Part shown: piece by piece, positions 39,673-48,560 of the stretch | Layout of the letters: each line of letters begins with the position of its first letter | How positions within the stretch are numbered: the first letter of the stretch is position 1 | Origin: Clostridiales bacterium | GTDB lineage: Bacteria > Bacillota > Clostridia > Oscillospirales > Oscillospiraceae | Length of the DNA stretch: 64,000 bases | Assembly: GCA_902362775.1 (NCBI GenBank) | Contig: CABIXV010000007.1 | Span: forward strand, 1 to 64,000 | Direction of reading: 5' to 3' | Notes under the pieces: generated by a model | The model's input: the letters and a program-made list of their open reading frames with translations, nothing else | Told to the model about the DNA's origin: nothing | The model's database searches: none | Made by a program: the position numbers and the translations under genes

Positions 39673-41790
39673 ATGAAACAATGGAAAAAACTGCTGCCCG
39701 CCCTGCTGTCGCTGGCCCTGCTGGTTTCCTGCGGACCGAAAAGGCCGGGCACCGACACCTCGGTCGGGGATGTGTCCGCCCCTGGCACGGCGGACCCCTT
39801 TGTATTCACCAGAGACAGCCTGCCCCGGCTGGATGGCTCCACCTCCACAGCGCCCATGGCCCAGGCCATGTGCGCGGTGCTGCTGGGGGAGGGGCGGGAG
39901 CAGGTGGCCGACCTGGTCCAGTTCTCCCGGACCACCCAGTCGTACCGAAATTTGATGGCAGGCGCCGCTGATTTGCTGTTGGCCGCCGAGCCGGCCCCAG
40001 AGGTGGCCCAGGAGTTGAAACAGGAGGGGGAGTGGCTGCTGACTCCCTTTGCCACGGACGCGCTGGTGTTTGTGGTCAACGAGGACAATCCGGTGGACAG
40101 CCTGACTACCGAGCAGGTGAGAAAGATATACACCGGCCAGATCACCAACTGGAAGGAGGTGGGAGGAGAGGACCTGGACATTATCCCCTTCCAGCGCAAC
40201 AGCGAGGCTGGGAGCCAGACTCTGATGGAGAAGCTGGTTATGGGCGGTCTGGAGATGATGGACGCCCCGGAAGCCTGGGTGCCCGACTCCATGATGGGGC
40301 TTCTGGAGGCGGTGCGGGAATATGACAACTCACCCTCCGCCATCGGCTACACCGTGTACTACTACGCCAATGATATGGAGATGGCCAAGGGGCTGAAGGT
40401 GCTGACCATCGACGGGGTGTCCCCCTCGGCCGAGGCCATTCAGGCTGGGGAGTACCCATTTTTAAACCCCTACTATGTGGCCATGGCCAAGGACCGGCCC
40501 CAGGACGACCCCACCCATATACTGTATGACTGGCTGCTGGGGCCAGATGGCCGGCGGCTGGCGGAGGAGCTGGGCTATGTCCCCGCCTCTGACGCTGGGG
40601 AGCCCCTTATCCCGGTAGAGGTGGACTGGTCAAAGCTGGATGAGCAGGAAAAGCCTCTGCCTGATATTGGCGGCCGCTGGTATCAGGAGCGTGTGGAGCA
40701 GCTTCGCCCCAGCCAGGAGTATGGTCAGCTCGTCCCCTTTGAGGGGGCGGCGGGCTACTTCTCCTGGCAGGCGGACAACTGGCCGGAAACGCTGATAGGG
40801 CTGATGACCACTGGCGGCAAGGTGGTCATGGACCCGGTGTGTAGCGAGATCAGCCGGCTGTATTATACAGATGACGCCGGGGACAGCCAGACCCTTCCAG
40901 TGTGGGAGCTGGAGAAGGGGGACCCGGAGCGGGGCAGCCCCGGTAACGGCGCCCTTATCGCCCTGGCAGCGCAGGACGGGAGCTGGGTCACTGAATTTAG
41001 GTACTGGGGTGTTAAGGGAACTCCGGTGGGTATTTTCGCGGGGGATGGGCACAAGCTCTATCTGCTGCGTCAGGAGGATGGAACAGAGAAGGCCTCCTGG
41101 TCATGGGACCAGCTTGGCATCGCCCGCCCGGAGAGCTTCCCCTGGTTTACCGGCGATGCATATGAAACCGCCCAGTGGTACGATGGCGGATTTTTCCTGG
41201 GTTGCTGGGGAGAGAACTGGGATAAAGCCCTTTTTTTGGACCCGGAAACGGGAGAAGTGACCGCTCTGGCTGCTCAGGATTGGTATGATAGGATACAGAA
41301 GCGATATCAGGACACTCTCTGGTGGGACAGCAAAACAGACGGCCAGGGCCAGGTCACTCTCACCTATGGGACGGACAGCTTTACCTTCCCCTCCCCCCTG
41401 CCGGAGGAGGAATTTCCCTATGTGACCGGCGGGGACCGGGTGATCTTCAACGATACCCAGGGGGACCGGTGCGCTGTGTCCCTGCTGAACGGACAGGAGG
41501 TCCTGCCCGCCCAGGACGGCCAGGTAGAGGCCCTCCAGGGGGATGAGGCCAGCTGGCTGGCGGTGCGGAAGGACCAGGGCAGACAGTGGAACATCTACGA
41601 CTGGAAAGGAGAGCTGTCCTGCACCCTGGAGGGGGAGGAGGACAGCTGGCTCTCCCTGTCCGGTCCCCTGCTGGAGCTGCGCTGCCGGAACTATACGGCC
41701 TATTATGAGCCGGAGAGCGGTACCTGTGTGTTCCGTACCTGGTTCTCCCTGGGGGACCGAGGCGGAGAGGCCCAAGAGCCCGCCGGCTGA
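39673..41790 (+). CDS. PstS-like substrate-binding lipoprotein with unknown C-terminal half
   Basis: The 705-aa product starts with a lipoprotein signal (lipobox LVSC, Cys about 20), then a PstS-type binding domain (about 50-325: LDGSTSTAPMAQAMCAVLLG, VRKIYTGQITNWKEVGGEDL, IPFQRNSEAGSQTLM) and a second half (about 330-705) rich in Trp, Asp and Gly, perhaps a beta-propeller-like fold, that I do not recognise. No pst transporter genes adjoin. ATG at 39673 follows AAGGAGG. It shares the binding-domain signature with the protein at 340-1545, but the accessory part differs. Confidence 0.82.
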   Translation: MKQWKKLLPALLSLALLVSCGPKRPGTDTSVGDVSAPGTADPFVFTRDSLPRLDGSTSTAPMAQAMCAVLLGEGREQVADLVQFSRTTQSYRNLMAGAADLLLAAEPAPEVAQELKQEGEWLLTPFATDALVFVVNEDNPVDSLTTEQVRKIYTGQITNWKEVGGEDLDIIPFQRNSEAGSQTLMEKLVMGGLEMMDAPEAWVPDSMMGLLEAVREYDNSPSAIGYTVYYYANDMEMAKGLKVLTIDGVSPSAEAIQAGEYPFLNPYYVAMAKDRPQDDPTHILYDWLLGPDGRRLAEELGYVPASDAGEPLIPVEVDWSKLDEQEKPLPDIGGRWYQERVEQLRPSQEYGQLVPFEGAAGYFSWQADNWPETLIGLMTTGGKVVMDPVCSEISRLYYTDDAGDSQTLPVWELEKGDPERGSPGNGALIALAAQDGSWVTEFRYWGVKGTPVGIFAGDGHKLYLLRQEDGTEKASWSWDQLGIARPESFPWFTGDAYETAQWYDGGFFLGCWGENWDKALFLDPETGEVTALAAQDWYDRIQKRYQDTLWWDSKTDGQGQVTLTYGTDSFTFPSPLPEEEFPYVTGGDRVIFNDTQGDRCAVSLLNGQEVLPAQDGQVEALQGDEASWLAVRKDQGRQWNIYDWKGELSCTLEGEEDSWLSLSGPLLELRCRNYTAYYEPESGTCVFRTWFSLGDRGGEAQEPAG

Positions 41791-41816
41791 GAATTGTAAA
41801 TAATTTTTGAACCCTA

Positions 41817-41845
41817 TTGCATTTTCCGCCTGACTGCGCTATCAT
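41817..41845 (+). promoter_or_regulatory. Promoter for htpG
   Basis: TTGCAT (41817-41822) and TATCAT (41840-41845), 17 bp spacing; transcription would begin at the CIRCE element. Confidence 0.75.
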
Positions 41846-41849
41846 ATGG

Positions 41850-41875
41850 TTAGCACTCGGATATAACGAGTGCTA
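41850..41875 (+). promoter_or_regulatory. CIRCE element (HrcA operator) upstream of htpG
   Basis: TTAGCACTC, 9 bases, GAGTGCTAA: an exact match to the CIRCE consensus TTAGCACTC-N9-GAGTGCTAA, with arms extended by GG/CC. It spans the predicted transcription start. HrcA would repress htpG until heat shock. Confidence 0.93.
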
Positions 41876-41921
41876 ACCATTTTGTTTTCAAAAAATTTTT
41901 CATATACGGAGGCAGAAAATC

Positions 41922-43838
41922 ATGGCAAAGAAGCAGTTTAAGGCCGAATCCAAGCGGCTGCTGGACCTGATGGTCAACTCCATCTATACCCATAAGGAGA
42001 TCTTTCTCCGGGAGCTGATCTCCAACGCCAGCGACGCCGAGGACAAGCTGGCTTACAAATCGCTGACTGACGACACAGTAGAAGTAAAGCGGAAGGACCT
42101 GAAAATTACCATCGTCCCGGACAAGCAGATGCGCACCCTGACCATTTCGGACAACGGCATCGGGATGTCCAAGGAGGATTTGGAATCCAACCTGGGCACC
42201 ATCGCCCGCAGCGGCTCCGGCCAGTTCAAGGCCGGACTGGCCGAAGACGACAAGGCCGCGGACAAGATCGACGTTATCGGCCAGTTCGGCGTGGGCTTTT
42301 ACTCTGCCTTCATGGTGGCCGACCAGGTCACCGTTATCTCCCGTGCCTGGGGGAGCGAGGAGGCCTGGATGTGGCAGTCTGACGGGGCCGACGGCTATAC
42401 TGTGACCCAGTGCGAGAAGGACGCCCCCGGTACAGATATCATCATGCATATCAAGGCCAGCGGCGAGGATGAGAACTACGATCAGTATTTGGAAACTTAT
42501 AAATTACAGGAGCTTATCAAGAAATACTCCGACTATATCCGCTATCCCATTGTCATGGAGGTAGAGGACTATAGGAGGAAGGACAAGCCCGCTGACGCCC
42601 CCGAGGACTACAAACCGGAATGGGAGACCGTCAAGGAGTGGAAGACCCTCAACTCCATGGTCCCCCTGTGGCAGCGGCAGAAGTCCAAGGTGAAGCCGGA
42701 GGAGTACAACGCCTTCTATAAGGAGAAATTCGGAGATTGGCAGGATCCCCTGGCCGTCATCCACACCAGTGCTGAGGGGGCCGTGACCTATAAGGCCATG
42801 CTCTATATCCCCGCCCAGACGCCCTACGACTTCTATACAAGGGAGTATCAGAAGGGGCTCCAGCTCTATTCCTCCGGCGTGCTCATCATGGACAAGTGCG
42901 CCGACCTGCTGCCCGACCACTTCCGCTTCGTGCGGGGCGTAGTGGACTCCGCCGATTTTTCCCTGAACATCAGCCGGGAGGTGCTGCAGCACACCCGTCA
43001 GCTAAAGGTTATCGCCACCGCCCTGGAGAAAAAGATTAAGTCCGAGCTGCTGAAGATGCAAAAGGAAGACCGGGAGAAGTATGAGAAGTTCTGGGCCGCC
43101 TTCGGCCCCCAGCTAAAATACGGCGTGGTGGCGGAATACGGCGCTCACAAGGAGATGCTTCAGGATCTGCTGCTGTTCTGGTCCTCCAAGGAGGGGAAGA
43201 ACACCACCCTGGCCGCCTATCAGGACCGCATGCCTGAGGACCAGCCTTACTACTACTACGCCTGCGGCGAGAGCGTGGACAAGATCGCCAAGCTGCCCCA
43301 GGTGGAGCGTATCCTGGACAAGGGTTATGAGATCCTGTACTGCACCGAGGACGTGGATGACTTTGTCATGAAGGCCCTGGGTGAGGTGAACGGCAAGCAG
43401 TTCAAATCTGTCAGCGATGAGGACGCCCTCCCCCAGACGGAGGAGGAGAAGAAGGCGGCCGAAGAGAAGGCCGAAGCGGGTAAGGATGTGCTGGAGGCGG
43501 TGAAGGAGGCCCTGGGCGACCAGGTGAAGAACGTCCGCGTCTCCTCTATCTTGAAGTCTGGCGCCTGCTGTCTGTCGGCCGACGGCCCTGTTTCTTTGGA
43601 GATGGAAAAGTATATGAGCAAGCTGGAGGGGAGCGACCACCCCAAGGCCGACCGGGTGCTGGAGCTCAACCCCGATGCCGCCCCCTTCGCCGCCATCAAG
43701 AAGGCGGTGGACGCTGGGGATAAGGATACTGTGACCAAGTATGCCAAGCTGCTCTACGGCCAGTCCCTGCTGATGGCGGGCCTGCCTCTGGAGGACCCGG
43801 CGGAGTATGCCCAGATGGTCTGCTCTCTGATGGTCTAA
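41922..43838 (+). CDS. htpG: Chaperone HtpG (Hsp90)
   Basis: The 638-aa chaperone has the GHKL ATPase domain (about 1-230: SIYTHKEIFLRELISNASDA, ISDNGIGMSKEDLESNLGTIA, GQFGVGFYSAFMVAD), the middle domain (VVDSADFSLNISREVLQ) and the C-terminal dimerisation region. Length is typical. AGGCAG-type ribosome site; own promoter with CIRCE; terminator just after the stop. Confidence 0.97.
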   Translation: MAKKQFKAESKRLLDLMVNSIYTHKEIFLRELISNASDAEDKLAYKSLTDDTVEVKRKDLKITIVPDKQMRTLTISDNGIGMSKEDLESNLGTIARSGSGQFKAGLAEDDKAADKIDVIGQFGVGFYSAFMVADQVTVISRAWGSEEAWMWQSDGADGYTVTQCEKDAPGTDIIMHIKASGEDENYDQYLETYKLQELIKKYSDYIRYPIVMEVEDYRRKDKPADAPEDYKPEWETVKEWKTLNSMVPLWQRQKSKVKPEEYNAFYKEKFGDWQDPLAVIHTSAEGAVTYKAMLYIPAQTPYDFYTREYQKGLQLYSSGVLIMDKCADLLPDHFRFVRGVVDSADFSLNISREVLQHTRQLKVIATALEKKIKSELLKMQKEDREKYEKFWAAFGPQLKYGVVAEYGAHKEMLQDLLLFWSSKEGKNTTLAAYQDRMPEDQPYYYYACGESVDKIAKLPQVERILDKGYEILYCTEDVDDFVMKALGEVNGKQFKSVSDEDALPQTEEEKKAAEEKAEAGKDVLEAVKEALGDQVKNVRVSSILKSGACCLSADGPVSLEMEKYMSKLEGSDHPKADRVLELNPDAAPFAAIKKAVDAGDKDTVTKYAKLLYGQSLLMAGLPLEDPAEYAQMVCSLMV

Positions 43839-43857
43839 GGACGAAACGATAAGAAAA

Positions 43858-43892
43858 AGCCAGCCATGGAGGTTTGCTCCATGGCTGGCTTT
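43858..43892 (+). terminator. Terminator after htpG
   Basis: Perfect 14-bp stem AGCCAGCCATGGAG / CTCCATGGCTGGCT with T-rich end; may also serve the convergent SLH protein gene. Confidence 0.85.
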
Positions 43893-43911
43893 CTGCTGTT
43901 TGGAGGGCCCG

Positions 43912-46794
43912 TCAATTCACAGTCAAGTAGTCAGCGGACACATAGCCGATGGCGGCCTGTCCGGCCCGGTTGAGATAGAGGACCTGATACCACCCGGCCT
44001 CCTGGCCCAGAATTACCACACAGGTCCCGTTGTCCAGCCCGCCGATGACGGGCCGGTCGGAGCCTGGGCCAGAGCGGACGTTAAGACCCAGCTCCGCGTC
44101 AGTGACCGTGCCGGTCTGGGCGGCCTGCTGGCAGAGAACGGTACATCTGGCGGACAGGCCGTTCCAGCTGGCCGTGATGGTGACAGAGGCGGTGCCTGTC
44201 CCAGTGTAAAGGTTGGTCACCGCGCCTTTGGAGGAGACAGGAGCGGCGGAGGGATCGCTGCTGGTCCAGGAGATCTCCGCTCCCTCCCAGGCCGGGGCGA
44301 GGGAGGCAGTGAGCGGGACGCTCTCACCGGACTTTAGAGTGACCTCGTTGTGGTCCAGGGTCAGCGTATACTGGCTGGGGTCGGGGAGCTGGGGCTCTAT
44401 GGGCTCCTCAGGATCGACGGGGCCCTCTGGGTCCACCGGCTCCTCAGGCTCCACGGGATCTACCGGCTCCTCCGGGCCGGTGGGCACATCCTGAATGGGG
44501 GTGTAGGTGAGGGCCTTATAGAGTAGGGCGGCCATCTCGGCACGGGTCAGATAGCCCTGGGGATCGATGCCGTCGCCCTTGCCGCTGATCACGCCCTGGG
44601 CGACCAGAGTGGCGGTATGTCCCTTGGCGTAGTCGGCGATCCGGTCACGGTCGGCGAACTGGTCCAGAACAGACAAGCTGGCGTCTGGGCAGTCCTTGCC
44701 CAGCAGAGGAAGGACCTGGCGCAAGATGGTAAAAGCCTGCTCCCGGGTAATGGGGGCGCCTGGAGAATAGGCGCCGTCCCCGGTGCCGGAGGCTAGGCCT
44801 ACGCTCTGGCCCCAGGACAGGGCGGTATAGTAGTAATCAGTGGGAGCTACATCGGTGAAGGTGCAGTCCTGGGTGACGGCAGGCTTGCCCATGGCATTGT
44901 ACAGCATCAGCATGAAATCGCCTCGGCGGATCTGGAGGTCACGGCCAAACTCAGTAGCGGAGATGCCGCCCACGATGCCGTGGGTGTAGCAGTAATCCAC
45001 GGCGGTATAGGCCCAGTGGTCCTCCGTCACATCGGTATGGACATTGGTCATGGAAATTGCGATGGTCTGGGTCTTTCCGCCAGCAGAGGCGGTGATGGAG
45101 CCGGTGCCCCCAGTCTTGGAGGCGGTGAACAGACCGTTCTCATCCACGGTCCCCACGTCCCCCTCTGTGGTCCAGGTGACGGCGGTCCAGTCCCGGAGGG
45201 CGGTGCGGCCCCAGTAGCTGCCGGTGACGGCCAGTTGGACCTGTTCTCCAGGCTCAACAGACAGAGAAGTGATGGGAGAGGCGCTGCCCTCCTTGGAAAT
45301 GACCAGTTCAGTCAGGTGGTCCACCACATGGATCTGGGCCTCTCCCTCTACATCCAGGTCCCTGGAGCGCAGACGGAGGGTGTCGGTGCCGGCCCTGTCG
45401 CCGGCGGTGTATATCCCGTCCTCTACTTCGCCCAGGTCCTCCCTGGAGGTGATGGTCAGGTCACGGAGCTCTCGGTCCAGAAGGTTCAGCCCTTCGTCCA
45501 GCACAGCGGCATCCGGCAGGGTGAGGGAGGTGCCCGTCAGAAGGGTGAGGCCGTTTTGCGTCAGGGCCAGCCTGCCCGGCCGGCCGTCCCCCTCCTGGTC
45601 TGTGACCAGCAGCAGATAGGTGGCGCAGCTTCGGGGCTTGCCGTCAGAGGGCAGGTTGAGAACAGCGGGCCCCGTTTGTCCCGGCAGCCAGAGGGAGATG
45701 GCGGTGGAGCCGCCCCCATCCAGATTGACGGCCCAGACGTAGCCCCGCCGGATCATCTCCTCCGCCAGATCCTTCTGGGACAGGCCGGAGGAGTAGCCGG
45801 ACTGGCGGCCATCCACGGCGTAGACCAGCAGAGTGCCGTCCTCCTTCATGCCCAGGGCGGTCCTGGGCTGACGGCCGTCCTTGGCATAGGTCCACTGGGA
45901 TGAGTCGGTAAGCTGGCCGTCCCACACCATAATGTCCCCCACACCTCCGGCCCACTGGGCATGAGATAGGGCCTCGTCCTCGCAGGAGGTGGTCAGGGTG
46001 ATCCGGTCGCCCACCTGGAAGGACTGAAAGACGGACAGATAGCCGGAGGCATCGGCGGCGGTAAGGATGTACTCCCCATCGCCAATGGCGAGAGGCTGGT
46101 CAGACTGGAGCAGCTCCGTCACCTCCAGCTCCAGGGTGCTATTGACCGTGAGGGGCTCGTCCTCCTCCATCAGAGCCATCCGTACATACCAGCCGGGGGT
46201 GGAGGTACGGGTGGACACAGCGGAGAAGTCCTGGTTGAGCAGGTAGATGCCCCCTGACTCGCTGCGCCATTTGTTCAGGTGGGAGGGCTTCACCGTGCTG
46301 TTGTCCCGCTGGTTGACCAGAGTGAGGGATACCGACGGCCCATCTACCAGGGAGACTTGACCATCGGTGATGATCATGGCGTCCTCGTGCTCCGGGCTGG
46401 ACTTGTAGACACCGTCCTCGATGACGATGCCGATGGGCACGCCGGAGGCGGTGGAGAAGAAGTCGGTGTTTACCGCGCCTAGTACGTGGTAACCCAGCTC
46501 CTGGGCATAGGTGACAGCTCGGTTGATGGTGGCGGCGCCGTAAACAGTGCCAGCAGCCTGAAGCAGGATGGGGTAGGCGTCGCTGTCCTTCTCCAGCTCC
46601 AGGGAAAAGCTCTCCACCCGGCGCTCGCTGTTGTCGGTGATGGTGTTGCGGTAAGTCAGACCATCCACCAGGTCGATGGAGGTCTGCAGCTTCTGTTCCC
46701 CAGCGTGGGCATAGACGGTGGGGAGGGCCAGCGCCAGGGCTAGGACCAGGGCGGCCGCCCGGCGGGATAGGGATCTGACGGTATGTTTTTTCAT
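43912..46794 (-). CDS. SLH-anchored phosphodiester glycosidase (NAGPA-like) with Big2 and SH3b domains
   Basis: The 960-aa protein has a signal peptide (1-29), a phosphodiester glycosidase/NAGPA (DUF2233) domain (about 80-400: LGAVNTDFFSTASGVPIGIV, ALGMKEDGTLLVYAVDGRQ, WAVNLDGGGSTAISLW), an Ig-like region (about 490-620), three SLH repeats (about 620-775), a Pro/Glu/Val/Asp repeat linker (about 778-812), a Big2-type domain (about 815-890) and a C-terminal SH3b domain (GLNVRSGPGSDRPVIGG). NAGPA domains remove terminal sugar phosphodiesters. It would be anchored to pyruvylated wall polymer made by the divergent cluster. Strong own promoter. Confidence 0.9.
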   Translation of the reverse strand: MKKHTVRSLSRRAAALVLALALALPTVYAHAGEQKLQTSIDLVDGLTYRNTITDNSERRVESFSLELEKDSDAYPILLQAAGTVYGAATINRAVTYAQELGYHVLGAVNTDFFSTASGVPIGIVIEDGVYKSSPEHEDAMIITDGQVSLVDGPSVSLTLVNQRDNSTVKPSHLNKWRSESGGIYLLNQDFSAVSTRTSTPGWYVRMALMEEDEPLTVNSTLELEVTELLQSDQPLAIGDGEYILTAADASGYLSVFQSFQVGDRITLTTSCEDEALSHAQWAGGVGDIMVWDGQLTDSSQWTYAKDGRQPRTALGMKEDGTLLVYAVDGRQSGYSSGLSQKDLAEEMIRRGYVWAVNLDGGGSTAISLWLPGQTGPAVLNLPSDGKPRSCATYLLLVTDQEGDGRPGRLALTQNGLTLLTGTSLTLPDAAVLDEGLNLLDRELRDLTITSREDLGEVEDGIYTAGDRAGTDTLRLRSRDLDVEGEAQIHVVDHLTELVISKEGSASPITSLSVEPGEQVQLAVTGSYWGRTALRDWTAVTWTTEGDVGTVDENGLFTASKTGGTGSITASAGGKTQTIAISMTNVHTDVTEDHWAYTAVDYCYTHGIVGGISATEFGRDLQIRRGDFMLMLYNAMGKPAVTQDCTFTDVAPTDYYYTALSWGQSVGLASGTGDGAYSPGAPITREQAFTILRQVLPLLGKDCPDASLSVLDQFADRDRIADYAKGHTATLVAQGVISGKGDGIDPQGYLTRAEMAALLYKALTYTPIQDVPTGPEEPVDPVEPEEPVDPEGPVDPEEPIEPQLPDPSQYTLTLDHNEVTLKSGESVPLTASLAPAWEGAEISWTSSDPSAAPVSSKGAVTNLYTGTGTASVTITASWNGLSARCTVLCQQAAQTGTVTDAELGLNVRSGPGSDRPVIGGLDNGTCVVILGQEAGWYQVLYLNRAGQAAIGYVSADYLTVN

Positions 46795-46835
46795 GGGTAC
46801 TCCTTTGTAATATGTAAACCGATTGAATATGGCCT

Positions 46836-46864
46836 ATTATAGCAGACACAAAAATCGGATTCAA
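46836..46864 (-). promoter_or_regulatory. Promoter for SLH glycosidase gene
   Basis: On the minus strand TTGAAT (46864-46859) and perfect TATAAT (46841-46836), 17 bp apart. Confidence 0.8.
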
Positions 46865-46924
46865 TGGAAAAAGAAAGAAAGTTGCGGGAAAGGAGATGTT
46901 TACAAATCGTTCAGGATCAGATGG

Positions 46925-46953
46925 TTGAAAAAGGGATATTCTTGGTGTACAAT
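46925..46953 (+). promoter_or_regulatory. Promoter for murJ-led wall polymer operon
   Basis: TTGAAA (46925-46930) and TACAAT (46948-46953), 17-bp spacing, 45 bases before the murJ start; divergent from the SLH protein promoter. Confidence 0.7.
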
Positions 46954-46997
46954 AAATCAGTTGTACTAATATTGCGCAGGGAACGGAGGAAGAAGCC

Positions 46998-48557
46998 TTG
47001 GAGGATCGGCACAGCGCCACAAGGACGATCAGCGCCGTCATGGCCATCACTCTGCTGGGAAAAGTGATGGGACTGTACCGGGACCACCTGCTGGCCGTGC
47101 ATTACGGTATGGGTATGGAGGCCAACGCCTTCTATACTGCCAGCCGCATCCCACGGGTATTCTTTGACGCGGTATTCGCCTCGGCTATCGCCGCTTGCTT
47201 TATCCCGGTGTTCAGCGAGTATCTGGAACAGAAGGGAAAGAAGGAGGCCTACCGCTTCGCGGGTTGCTTTATTACCATCATCGCCCTGCTCACCGGCGTT
47301 CTTACCTTGGCGGGGATGGCCTTTCCCCAGCCGTTGGTGGCCCTCTTTGCCGACTATGAGGACCCACAGACTACGGCCTTGGCAATTTCTTTGACTAGGA
47401 CCATGTTTCCCACGGTTCTGTTTTCCGGCGTGGCCTTCTCCTTGGTCGGAGTGCTCCAGGCCCAGGACCACTTCACCGCCCCCGCCCTCATGTCCGCCCT
47501 GTCCAACCTGGTTATTATCGCCTACTTTCTGTTTCTGGACCAGTCTATGGGCATCTATGGTCTGGCGCTGGCCTATCTGTTGGGCTGGTTCCTCCAGGGG
47601 CTGATCCAGGTCCCGCCGCTTAGGCGGCTGGGCTACCAGTATCGGCCGGGATTGGACTTCCGGTCTCCGGGGATGAAAAAGGTGTTTGCGCTGATGGGGC
47701 CGGTGATGGTGTCCACCTGGGTCCAGCCCATCAATCTGGTCATCAATTCCCGATTCGGTTCCCGGCTATACGGGGGGGCGGGTGTGTCCGCTATGGAGTA
47801 TTCCACCAACCTGTATCTGGTTATTGCCGGTACCTTTATCCTGTCGATCACCAATGTGATCTTCCCTAAGCTGTCCCGGCTCACCGCCGGCGGACAGCAG
47901 GGGGATTTCCGGGATACCCTCCGCCAGACCGTCCACAGCAGTTTGTTTTTCGTACTGCCCATGGCCGCAGGGCTGATGGCGGTAGCCAGACCCCTGGTGT
48001 CCTTCCTCTACGGAGGGGGGGAGTTTGGGCAGCGGGCAGTGGAAGTCACCGCCAGCGCCCTGTCCTGGATATCCCTGGGCATGGCGGGCTATGCGCTTCA
48101 GAATATTCTAAGCCGGGCCTACTTCGCTCGGCAGCAGGGGAGAGGGCCCCTGGTAGCGGGCACCCTGTCCATCGGGGTGAATCTCCTGCTGTGCATGGCC
48201 CTGGTCGGCCCGCTGGAGGTCCGGGGGCTGGCCATCGCCTCCGCGGTCTCCTCCACGGTGTACGCACTGCTGCTGATCGTTCCCATGGAGCGGGAAGGTC
48301 AGGGATTCCTGGACCGGGCCCTGTGCCTGGACTTCTTCAAAATGCTGGCTTCCGCCGCGGTTACGGGGCTGACCGCTTGGCTGCTTTTGGGATGGCTTGG
48401 ATCGGTCCTGCCTGCCGGAAAGATGGGGGAGCTGCTCTCCCTGGCCCTGTGCGCCGGAGGCGGCGTGGCCGTCTATTTCGGCGTTACCCTGTCCATGGGC
48501 ATGGAGGAGGCCGCCATGACGGCGGCCCTGATCAAACGTCTATTAAAGAGAGGATAA
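46998..48557 (+). CDS. murJ: MurJ/MviN-type lipid flippase (TTG start)
   Basis: The 519-aa membrane protein has about 14 helices and the MurJ family marks: GLYRDHLLAVHYGMGMEANAF near the start, SRIPRVFFDAVFASAIAACFIP, and the ALSWISLGMAGYALQNILSRAYFARQ segment. MurJ flips lipid II; MOP-family relatives flip other undecaprenyl-linked glycans. Its place at the head of a wall-polysaccharide operon leaves both options open. It uses TTG at 46998 after CGGAGGAAG; no ATG lies near. Confidence 0.88.
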   Translation: MEDRHSATRTISAVMAITLLGKVMGLYRDHLLAVHYGMGMEANAFYTASRIPRVFFDAVFASAIAACFIPVFSEYLEQKGKKEAYRFAGCFITIIALLTGVLTLAGMAFPQPLVALFADYEDPQTTALAISLTRTMFPTVLFSGVAFSLVGVLQAQDHFTAPALMSALSNLVIIAYFLFLDQSMGIYGLALAYLLGWFLQGLIQVPPLRRLGYQYRPGLDFRSPGMKKVFALMGPVMVSTWVQPINLVINSRFGSRLYGGAGVSAMEYSTNLYLVIAGTFILSITNVIFPKLSRLTAGGQQGDFRDTLRQTVHSSLFFVLPMAAGLMAVARPLVSFLYGGGEFGQRAVEVTASALSWISLGMAGYALQNILSRAYFARQQGRGPLVAGTLSIGVNLLLCMALVGPLEVRGLAIASAVSSTVYALLLIVPMEREGQGFLDRALCLDFFKMLASAAVTGLTAWLLLGWLGSVLPAGKMGELLSLALCAGGGVAVYFGVTLSMGMEEAAMTAALIKRLLKRG

Positions 48558-48560
48558 GGG

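Noticed and set aside
44390..44490. Short tandem repeats CCTCAGG/TCCACGG-like
   Set aside because: They are codons of the Pro-Glu-Val-Asp linker of the SLH glycosidase, not a mobile or CRISPR repeat.
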